Positions 9,318 through 15,568 of a stretch of 17,633 nt of DNA are shown one piece after another. The notes below the pieces were generated by a model. The model did not search any database, was not told the origin of the DNA, and worked only from the letters and a program-made list of their open reading frames with translations. The position numbers and the translations under genes were made by a program. The DNA is taken from contig JAKUNY010000020.1 in assembly GCA_022451765.1 (NCBI GenBank), forward strand, positions 1 through 17,633, given 5' to 3'. Each line of letters starts with the position of its first letter. Position 1 is the first letter of the stretch. Origin of the DNA: Candidatus Poseidoniaceae archaeon (GTDB lineage: Archaea > Thermoplasmatota > Poseidoniia > Poseidoniales > Poseidoniaceae).

Positions 9318-10280
9318 ATGGGGATTGCTTCAGAATCAATTGATGACGTTTTGTATCCAAAGATCGAACCGTATGAAACGGGTATGTTATCGGTATCAGA
9401 ACGGCATACCATCGCATGGGAATGCGCAGGCAATCCAGAAGGTATTCCTGTCATTGTAATTCATGGTGGGCCAGGTGGGGGAAGCCAACCCTCTTACCGC
9501 CAATACTTTGACCCGGAAAAATGGAACATTATTCAGTTCGATCAAAGAGGATGTGGTAAATCCACGCCGTATGCTGACCTTGAAGAAAATACGACGATGC
9601 ATCTTGTTTCCGACATTGAAGCGCTTCGTAATCATTTTAACATCGAGACATGGCATGTTTTCGGAGGCTCATGGGGCTCAACACTTTCGCTCATTTACGG
9701 AATTAATCATCCGGAGCGAGTACGTTCGTTCATTCTTCGAGGCATCTTCATGTGCAGAAGTTCGGAATTGCATTGGTTCTACCAAGATGGGGCGAGTCAT
9801 GTCTTCCCTGATGCCTTTGAACCCTATCTAGAACACATTCCCTCAGAAGAACAATCAGCACTTATTCCAGCTTACTACAGCAGATTGACCAGTGAGGACG
9901 TTGAGGTCCGTCGAAATGCCGCCAAGGAGTGGACTCGATGGGAGATGGCGACCAGTCGTTTGTTTCCAGACCCCGAGTATTTAGACAAGGCAGAAGATCT
10001 TGATTTTGCAGTTGCATTTGCTCGAATAGAATGCCATTATTTTATCAATGGAATATTCGTTGAGGACGCGTACATTCTCAAACATACAGAATCGATCGAT
10101 CACATTCCCGCTGTTATTGTCCAAGGGCGATATGACATGGTATGCCCGGTAAAGAGTGCGTGGGAATTGCACAAACAACTGCCACACTCAATTCTGAAAA
10201 TCATCCCTGATGCCGGTCATTCGATGGGCGAGGTTCCTATTGCAAAGGCACTGGTCGAGGCAACGAATTCAGTTGAATAA
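9318..10280 (+). CDS. pip: Proline iminopeptidase (prolyl aminopeptidase), alpha/beta hydrolase
   Basis: This is a 320-residue cytosolic serine peptidase of family S33 that removes N-terminal proline from peptides. The oxyanion-hole motif HGGPGGG is at residues 49-55, followed by QFDQRGCGKS near 73-82, the nucleophile elbow GGSWGS with Ser118, Asp273 in GRYD, and His301 in DAGHS. The N-terminus LYPKIEPYETGMLSVSERH matches the standard Pip opening, which supports ATG 9318 over the more upstream ATG 9222. The upstream choice would overlap the methyltransferase gene. Length is typical of the family (about 310-330). There is no signal peptide. It is transcribed divergently from the methyltransferase and followed by 61 bases before the RCC1 gene. 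A role in peptide scavenging fits a heterotrophic lifestyle, but that is inference. Confidence 0.92.
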   Translation: MGIASESIDDVLYPKIEPYETGMLSVSERHTIAWECAGNPEGIPVIVIHGGPGGGSQPSYRQYFDPEKWNIIQFDQRGCGKSTPYADLEENTTMHLVSDIEALRNHFNIETWHVFGGSWGSTLSLIYGINHPERVRSFILRGIFMCRSSELHWFYQDGASHVFPDAFEPYLEHIPSEEQSALIPAYYSRLTSEDVEVRRNAAKEWTRWEMATSRLFPDPEYLDKAEDLDFAVAFARIECHYFINGIFVEDAYILKHTESIDHIPAVIVQGRYDMVCPVKSAWELHKQLPHSILKIIPDAGHSMGEVPIAKALVEATNSVE

Positions 10281-10341
10281 AGTACGATTTACTACTGAAA
10301 ACCGTGAATGAGTCAATAAGGGAGAGGTTCTGTGTACAAAC

Positions 10342-12216
10342 ATGCACAAGGCTTTGCGTGGACGTAAATCGGTTCAATTTCAGGCTTTTTTCTGCTTAGT
10401 CATCATGCTTTTTGTTCCAATGCATTCAATGGCACAAGAAACCGAAATGCCATCCGCTGACTGTTCAGAGGAAGTCGTCCATCAAGATGCAGACATTGAG
10501 TGTGATTTGGATTTAGGAGAGAATGTAGGAGTCTCTACAATTCGATACGAATTTTTGCGTGCCGGACAGAACCCAGGACAAGACAAAGTATCGGTGTTAG
10601 CAACCGGCAGTACTCACACATGCGGTCTACTGGATAATGGCTCTGCGATGTGTTGGGGTCTCGACAACTATGGTCAGTTGGGTGACGGAGGCGATGCGGT
10701 AACGAGAAACAAGCCGACTTCGTTTGTTTCACTCTCTGAGGGACAAACCATCAAGCAAATCTATGCAAAACAAGCTCGTACCTGCGTTCTTCTGTACGAT
10801 GATTCAATGAGCTGTTGGGGATTTAATGAAGATGGACAGAGCGGGGATAACTCTACCAATACATACAAATCTCCAAGCACAAAGGTACAGTTTCCAAACA
10901 ACCAACGTGTCAAATCCGTGGGCATGGGGGTGAGACACACTTGTGCTATCTTAGAGGACGGCGCTCTGACATGTTGGGGCGCTGATTCATACGGGGCCCT
11001 AGGAAACGGAGATTCAGATTCTGCGGACAAATACACTCCGCAAACCATTGCAACTCCGGCCGATCGGCAAGTGACAAAAGTCGAATCAGGAGCAACCCAT
11101 ACCTGCACACTCATGGACGATGGAGGGATTATGTGTTGGGGAAGAGACAACACTGGGCAACTCGGAAACGGAGGTACAAGTGATACCATCCACTCACCAT
11201 CAACAAATGTAGAGTTGCCTGAAGGTCGAGCCGCAACCGATCTTTCTGTTGGAGACCACCATTCATGTGCGCTTTTGGATAATGGTTCAATCGCATGTTG
11301 GGGGCATAATAACCATGGCCAACTTGGAGATAACACGACCACAAATGCTCCGATTCCAGTGTATGCACATTTGCCAACGAGTTCAGTTGCCGTTTCAGTT
11401 TCTACAGGGCCTTACAGCAGTTGTGCGATTCTGGAAAACAGTAGCGTGTACTGCTGGGGGCACAACAATTACGGGCGGTTAGGCATCGGTGTTAGCGGGG
11501 GGGTTTATCCCACCCCAATGTTTGTTGAGAAAGCCAACGATGTGGTTGTGTTGAGTCTAAACTACGACCATACGTGCGCGCTGTCTGAGAACGGCTCAAT
11601 CTCTTGCTGGGGGCGCAACAAGCATGGGCAACTAGGAATTGGACAATCAGGCGACAGAAATATTCCGAACCTCGTCGATTACAACAATGCCCCATTCGCA
11701 TCACTAACCGGCGCCGCACCTGTCGGGCTTTGGGAAGACCAGTCTGGTCTGCGCGGTAGGATTGTGACTCCAGTTGTGGATAATGTTTGGAAACTTGAGG
11801 CAACTGTTTCGGAAAACGCTGATATGTCAATGTACGATCTTCACATTACACTGCTAAAAATCGGTGGTCTTCGGGAGGATATTGTCCTCGAGAATGCTAT
11901 TCAAATTATTGAAAAAGACACAGATGGAGATGGCGTGGTAGATTCACAGGATGCATTCCCGAGTGACTCATCTGAAACGAGCGATAGGGATGGAGACGGT
12001 GTTGGTGACAATTCTGATGTTTATCCTGAAGATGCTTCTCGCTCGGCTGATGAGACTGAAATCTTAGGAACAACCACCTACTTAATTGTTGGAGGAATTC
12101 TTCTCGTCCTTCTCTTGATGCTCTTGTTTTCAAGGAGGAAGACGTATGACGAAGAAGGTGATGCTCCAAAACCGAGTAGGTTCCGATTCCCAAGCGGACC
12201 GAAACAAAAGTTCTGA
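10342..12216 (+). CDS. Secreted, membrane-anchored RCC1-repeat beta-propeller protein
   Basis: This 624-residue surface protein begins with a signal peptide (hydrophobic core about residues 12-27, likely cleavage after SMA at 31). Residues about 85-460 hold seven RCC1-type repeats of roughly 50 residues, each with an H-T/S-C...CWG...GQLG pattern; seven repeats suit a closed seven-bladed propeller. Nearly every repeat has one cysteine in the H-x-C segment and one in CWG, suggesting a disulfide per blade outside the cell. About 65 unassigned residues follow, then aspartate-rich calcium-type repeats (DTDGDGVVDSQDAFP and DRDGDGVGDNSDVYP, about residues 527-565). The protein ends in one transmembrane helix (about 578-598) and a basic SRRK tail inside. 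A GGGAGAGG ribosome-like site lies about 14 bases before the ATG. The ligand or partner is unknown; eukaryotic RCC1 exchange activity should not be assumed. Confidence 0.88.
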   Translation: MHKALRGRKSVQFQAFFCLVIMLFVPMHSMAQETEMPSADCSEEVVHQDADIECDLDLGENVGVSTIRYEFLRAGQNPGQDKVSVLATGSTHTCGLLDNGSAMCWGLDNYGQLGDGGDAVTRNKPTSFVSLSEGQTIKQIYAKQARTCVLLYDDSMSCWGFNEDGQSGDNSTNTYKSPSTKVQFPNNQRVKSVGMGVRHTCAILEDGALTCWGADSYGALGNGDSDSADKYTPQTIATPADRQVTKVESGATHTCTLMDDGGIMCWGRDNTGQLGNGGTSDTIHSPSTNVELPEGRAATDLSVGDHHSCALLDNGSIACWGHNNHGQLGDNTTTNAPIPVYAHLPTSSVAVSVSTGPYSSCAILENSSVYCWGHNNYGRLGIGVSGGVYPTPMFVEKANDVVVLSLNYDHTCALSENGSISCWGRNKHGQLGIGQSGDRNIPNLVDYNNAPFASLTGAAPVGLWEDQSGLRGRIVTPVVDNVWKLEATVSENADMSMYDLHITLLKIGGLREDIVLENAIQIIEKDTDGDGVVDSQDAFPSDSSETSDRDGDGVGDNSDVYPEDASRSADETEILGTTTYLIVGGILLVLLLMLLFSRRKTYDEEGDAPKPSRFRFPSGPKQKF

Positions 12217-12244
12217 GGCACTTTGAAACTTTGAGTCAGAAGCG

Positions 12245-12253
12245 TATTATCAC
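12245..12253 (+). promoter_or_regulatory. Possible TATA-type promoter element for the coiled-coil/psd/raSEA operon
   Basis: The 109-base gap 12217-12325 has no gene. TATTATCAC at 12245-12253 is its most AT-rich, TATA-like part, about 73 bases before ATG 12326. It shares TTATCAC with the element before the small membrane protein gene. Weak evidence only. Confidence 0.25.
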
Positions 12254-12301
12254 ATTCAAACATGCGTCGGCTTCATAGGGTAAAGGCGACTGGGTTGAAA
12301 T

Positions 12302-12315
12302 GGAGGCATTCCTCC
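12302..12315 (+). promoter_or_regulatory. Small hairpin just before a ribosome site
   Basis: GGAGG-CATT-CCTCC is a perfect five-pair stem with a four-base loop, directly followed by the GGGTGA ribosome site of the coiled-coil gene. The first arm is itself Shine-Dalgarno-like and is masked by the second. It could tune translation, but it is short and may be chance. Confidence 0.3.
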
Positions 12316-12325
12316 GGGTGAACAT

Positions 12326-13135
12326 ATGAGTGAAGAAGGAACCATCACCCCTGAAGTTCAAATTGGCCAACTTGAAGAAGCACTCGCCACTGAAACGGAC
12401 CGTTTGAAGAAACTCTTCGCAGCCTATGAAACTCAAGAGAAGGAACTCGTCGATGCACGTGCTGAAATCGAAGTCTTGGAAAAGGAAATTATCGACAAAG
12501 AGATTGAGCGAGAGGCTCAAGAATCGCTTATCGCAGAAAAGGACTTTCGAATTCGAGAATTGGAAATGAAAGCCACGAAAGCTGACAAGCGTGTCGAGCA
12601 TCTCGAACCAGCCCTTGAAACGATGGAGGAAAAATACTCTCGCGAAAAAGACCGACTCGGGAAGGTCTTCGGAATCGCAGAAGAGCTTGACAATGATTTG
12701 AAACTCGCAGTTTCAGAGATGAAGGCACGAGATGACTGGTATGTGGCCCATATGACGCTCTTTGAAGATCTCAACAAGGCAATCAAGGAACGATATGAGA
12801 TGATTGAAAGCGCCGTTGAGGCAGAACGCCAATCCCAACACATGTCGCGTGCGTTTACTGAACGTATGGACGAGATGGTTGAAGCACGGGCAGCAGAAAT
12901 GACAGTCGAAGAGGCTGAAACCCTCATTGAACAAGAAACGACTGAAACCCAAGAAGCCGCTGAAGAATCGCCTGTTGAGGAAGCACCAGCTGAAGAGGCT
13001 GAAAACGCTCCAGAGGAAGATTCAGCGGAAGCCGAATCAGCAGATGATGCAAGTGAAGATACCGCTGAAGAACCAGCGGAAGCGCCTGCAGACCAAACCT
13101 GGAATTCGGATGTCGACCCTTGGGCTGACAACTGA
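12326..13135 (+). CDS. Coiled-coil protein with acidic C-terminal tail, function unknown
   Basis: I do not recognise a family for this 269-residue protein. Residues 1 to about 205 are rich in Glu, Lys, Arg and Leu with heptad-like spacing and few prolines, reading as long coiled-coil helices. Residues about 205-258 form a low-complexity acidic tail of Glu, Ala and Pro. The end is a small aromatic motif, WNSDVDPWADN. There is no signal peptide, membrane helix or cysteine. A GGGTGA ribosome site at 12316-12321 supports ATG 12326. It lies 11 bases upstream of the decarboxylase start, whose ribosome site overlaps this stop codon, so the two are almost certainly co-transcribed and perhaps coupled. 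A scaffold or cytoskeletal-type role is possible but unproven. The long minus-strand frame opposite it is a low-complexity shadow. Confidence 0.8.
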   Translation: MSEEGTITPEVQIGQLEEALATETDRLKKLFAAYETQEKELVDARAEIEVLEKEIIDKEIEREAQESLIAEKDFRIRELEMKATKADKRVEHLEPALETMEEKYSREKDRLGKVFGIAEELDNDLKLAVSEMKARDDWYVAHMTLFEDLNKAIKERYEMIESAVEAERQSQHMSRAFTERMDEMVEARAAEMTVEEAETLIEQETTETQEAAEESPVEEAPAEEAENAPEEDSAEAESADDASEDTAEEPAEAPADQTWNSDVDPWADN

Positions 13136-13140
13136 GGTGA
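13134..13140 (+). promoter_or_regulatory. Shine-Dalgarno site GAGGTGA that fixes the TTG start of psd
   Basis: GAGGTGA overlaps the TGA stop of the coiled-coil gene and lies 6 bases before TTG 13147. No ATG or GTG start is available nearby in frame, and a stop at 13138 closes the frame, so this site decides the start and suggests translational coupling. Confidence 0.7.
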
Positions 13141-13146
13141 GCCATT

Positions 13147-14004
13147 TTGGCAGGTCTCGCCCAAGGAGGGCTTGCGCCAGTAGCGACATTCGCTCTTTCA
13201 GGCGTTGTAATTCTTGCCGGGCAATCGCTTGGGCTTGACCCTCTTCATGGATTATTACCTCTTGTTGGCGTTCTCTGTCTTATGATCGCAGTCTTTTTTG
13301 CCAATTTTTGGCGAGATCCAGACCGTCCAATTCCAAAGGATTCAGGCGTGCTTGTGTCACCAGCGGATGGCCGTGTAATGTTTGTCCGCCGAGAAAGAGC
13401 AAATGGACGCCGGCCTTCAAAAATCGAACGAGAAGAAGAATCCATTGAGCATGATGCGTTCACAGGCGATTGGTACCCAGAACCATGCAATGACCCACTT
13501 TCCTTTGAAACCGAGCAGCGTTTTGTCGCCGTTGAAAAAGAACCCCAGGATACAGATGTTTGGCGAGTTGCGATATTTATGTCTCCACTTGACGTCCATG
13601 TAAATCGAGCACCATTTGCATCGACCATCATCGCCATGGAGCATCGAACAGGAAAAAGTCGGCGACGCGGTCCATTTGCTCCTGCCTTTCGCAAGGAGAG
13701 CGAATACAACGAGCGTGTCCGGACCATCTTTCAATCAGAAGACGGAGAGCGTGTTGAGGTTATGCAAATCTCAGGTGCACTTGCTCGAACAATCATCCCG
13801 TGGAAGGGGATTGGCGATACACTCAGGCGAGGTGAACGGTACGGGATGATTCGACTTGGCAGCCGGGTCGACGTCCGTGTCCCTGCTGCATACTATGAGC
13901 CACAGGTAATCTCAGCAGACGCCAAAGATCAAAGATTTCCGAAGGGTCAATTTGTCAAGGCTGGTTCGGACATAATTTTCAAAAGAATTCTTGAAGAAGA
14001 ATAA
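13147..14004 (+). CDS. psd: Phosphatidylserine/archaetidylserine decarboxylase proenzyme
   Basis: This pyruvoyl-dependent decarboxylase converts the serine head group of a membrane phospholipid to ethanolamine; in archaea the substrate would be archaetidylserine. Two hydrophobic segments (about residues 9-27 and 34-53) anchor it in the membrane. NFWRDPDRPIP and SPADGRVMFV are family signatures. The putative triad is Asp74 (PADG), His151 (PLDVHVNRAP) and Ser239 (RLGSRVDV). Self-cleavage between Gly238 and Ser239 would give a 238-residue beta chain and a 47-residue pyruvoyl alpha chain. The start is TTG 13147, set by a GAGGTGA ribosome site 6 bases upstream and by an in-frame stop at 13138. At 285 residues it is longer than the shortest archaeal forms because of an extra charged stretch (about 85-125). 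It sits between the coiled-coil gene and raSEA in an operon. The function is firm; the exact lipid is inferred. Confidence 0.92.
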   Translation: MAGLAQGGLAPVATFALSGVVILAGQSLGLDPLHGLLPLVGVLCLMIAVFFANFWRDPDRPIPKDSGVLVSPADGRVMFVRRERANGRRPSKIEREEESIEHDAFTGDWYPEPCNDPLSFETEQRFVAVEKEPQDTDVWRVAIFMSPLDVHVNRAPFASTIIAMEHRTGKSRRRGPFAPAFRKESEYNERVRTIFQSEDGERVEVMQISGALARTIIPWKGIGDTLRRGERYGMIRLGSRVDVRVPAAYYEPQVISADAKDQRFPKGQFVKAGSDIIFKRILEEE

Positions 14005-14017
14005 GTTGGGTGGAGCC

Positions 14018-15184
14018 ATGGGATTGAAGAGGGGTCTCACAATCTTGGGGGATGATTCCAAGAGCCTAAAGATTCACGATCTCGTGAAAGCCCCGGCAAA
14101 TACGCCTTGGGCAAAAGAGCGTCAACAATCTTGGGACGCATCGTTTCCAGCGACTGTTTATTCGACCCCAGAGATGACAACCGATGGAGAACCTTGCTCC
14201 GCAGTCACCGTTATCCTCCGTACGAAAGGATGCCATTGGTGGTGGTCATCTGGCTGTACGTTCTGTGGTTATTTTAACGATACTCGGGATGATGTAAATA
14301 GCGATGATTTACACGCACAATGGCAATTTGCAAAAGACAAGTTCAACAATTTCGATGGGCATGCCATGATTAAGGTCTATACGTCTGGATCTCTGCTTGA
14401 AGACCGGGAAATCCCTGTCGATTTCCAAGAAACCGTTCTCAGAGATTGTTTTGAACTTGGAAAGGAATTGATCGTTGAGAGTCGAACTGAACAAATCACT
14501 GAAGAAAAATTAGCTTGGGCTACGTCCATTAACCCGAGCTTTACCGTTGCCATCGGTCTTGAAGCCTACGACGATGAAGTTCTCCGTTTCCACGTGAACA
14601 AAGGATTCTCGGCTGCCTCATGGGATCGAGCAGTTGAACGGCTTCAACAATTCAACCTCAGAGTCAAAACATACCTCATGTTCAAACCTCCTTTTATGAG
14701 TGAAGCTGACGCGCTTGATCACTGTGTCAAATGGATTGAAGCAGTGGCCGAACAAAGCGATGAGATTTCAATTAACCCCATGAACATCCAACGAGGGACC
14801 GTAATCGACCGGCTCCACCGTCACAGAGAATACCGCCCTCCTTGGCTCTGGTCCTTGGTCGAACTCATTCAGAAGAGTCATCACATTGTTCACCCAAATG
14901 GCGGAGTTAATGGCGATTCTGACCAAATTTCCCGTCTAATTATCCATCCAACTGCGGGTGGAAAGATACGGGGCTCGCACAACTGTGGTGAATGCGACGG
15001 AGAGGTGGTGGCGGCTATCGAGCGCTATGCAGTCTCAGGATCGCTCGAGGAATTTCACGGGCTTGATTGTGTGTGCAAAAAACGCTGGCATCAAGAATTG
15101 ACAAATGACCGCTCGATTCCTGTTCCACTCGGCACGTCAATGCCAAGGCGGGGCTCACTCATCAACATCCTTCGCTCACCTTAG
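14018..15184 (+). CDS. raSEA: Archaeosine-biosynthesis radical SAM enzyme RaSEA
   Basis: This is a 388-residue radical SAM protein of the archaeal family (TIGR01210) whose characterised member, RaSEA, works with ArcS to turn the preQ0-lysine adduct at tRNA position 15 into archaeosine. The SAM-type cluster cysteines are Cys72, Cys80 and Cys83 (GC-x7-C-x2-CGY), spacing I recall as typical of this family rather than the usual Cx3Cx2C. The C-terminus has the family's conserved cysteines in HNCGECDGE and GLDCVCKKRW. KVYTSGSLLE, IVESRTEQ and IGLEAYDDEVL are further family-like blocks. The start is ATG 14018, with GGGTGGA 3-4 bases upstream; the more upstream TTG at 13991 would overlap psd. Only 13 bases separate it from psd. 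Neither ArcS nor the tRNA-guanine transglycosylase is in view. The family is one of the best archaeal markers here. Confidence 0.85.
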   Translation: MGLKRGLTILGDDSKSLKIHDLVKAPANTPWAKERQQSWDASFPATVYSTPEMTTDGEPCSAVTVILRTKGCHWWWSSGCTFCGYFNDTRDDVNSDDLHAQWQFAKDKFNNFDGHAMIKVYTSGSLLEDREIPVDFQETVLRDCFELGKELIVESRTEQITEEKLAWATSINPSFTVAIGLEAYDDEVLRFHVNKGFSAASWDRAVERLQQFNLRVKTYLMFKPPFMSEADALDHCVKWIEAVAEQSDEISINPMNIQRGTVIDRLHRHREYRPPWLWSLVELIQKSHHIVHPNGGVNGDSDQISRLIIHPTAGGKIRGSHNCGECDGEVVAAIERYAVSGSLEEFHGLDCVCKKRWHQELTNDRSIPVPLGTSMPRRGSLINILRSP

Positions 15185-15227
15185 ACTGCACAAGATACCC
15201 TGCCGTCCAATGGCGCTCTTGGTGAAT

Positions 15228-15236
15228 GTTTATCAC
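15228..15236 (+). promoter_or_regulatory. Possible TATA-type promoter element for the small membrane protein
   Basis: The gap 15185-15285 holds no gene. GTTTATCAC at 15228-15236, about 50 bases before ATG 15286, is the most TATA-like stretch. A similar TTATCAC lies before the coiled-coil gene. No transcription data support it. Confidence 0.25.
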
Positions 15237-15285
15237 CGCGCTTCGAGTCGCAGGCATGTCCATCTTGGGCACGTGAGGGCATCTT

Positions 15286-15558
15286 ATGTCGAACAGCACA
15301 GAACTCCCCGATGCGGTTATTGGAACCGCAGAACCATCCTCCAGCCGGATTATTCTTGTATTGCTCTCAGTCGTTACGATCGGGATGTTTGGACTGTTCA
15401 GCACAATCTTCGGATGGGACAACATTCCCGTTGTTGGAGATATTGTGCCCTTGATGGCAAATCTAGGCGGTTCGGGAATTTGGTATTATTTAGTTGGCTT
15501 CATCATTGGGCTCGGAGCAATTGTGTCGACACTCGCAGGAGAGGTCCTCGCAGATTGA
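15286..15558 (+). CDS. Small two-helix membrane protein
   Basis: This 90-residue protein of unrecognised family has a polar N-terminus (about 20 residues) and two hydrophobic helices, about 22-42 and 66-86, joined by a loop with a short IPVVGDIVPL segment. It has no cysteine or histidine. GTGAGG at 15273-15278 is the ribosome site, 7 bases before the ATG. Its stop TGA overlaps the GAGGTGG ribosome site of the large membrane protein that starts 10 bases later, so the two genes form a unit and this is likely a small accessory subunit of that complex. By analogy with small oxidase subunits it could aid assembly, but no sequence motif proves this. Confidence 0.75.
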   Translation: MSNSTELPDAVIGTAEPSSSRIILVLLSVVTIGMFGLFSTIFGWDNIPVVGDIVPLMANLGGSGIWYYLVGFIIGLGAIVSTLAGEVLAD

Positions 15559-15568
15559 GGTGGCTGAG

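Noticed and set aside
9248..9454. Upstream extension of the methyltransferase (69 extra residues)
   Set aside because: It would overlap the start of the iminopeptidase and has no methyltransferase-like content; ATG 9247 fits better.
10761..11342. Minus-strand frame of 193 codons inside the RCC1 gene
   Set aside because: It mirrors the repeat structure of the real gene and has no family resemblance.
10600..11670. DNA-level tandem repeat or CRISPR-like array in the RCC1 region
   Set aside because: The periodicity is at protein level (about 50 residues); the DNA copies are diverged and there are no spacers.
12517..13164. Long minus-strand frame (215 codons, Ser/Ala-rich) opposite the coiled-coil gene
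   Set aside because: It is the antisense of Glu/Ala-rich codons, has low complexity and no start context; a shadow frame.
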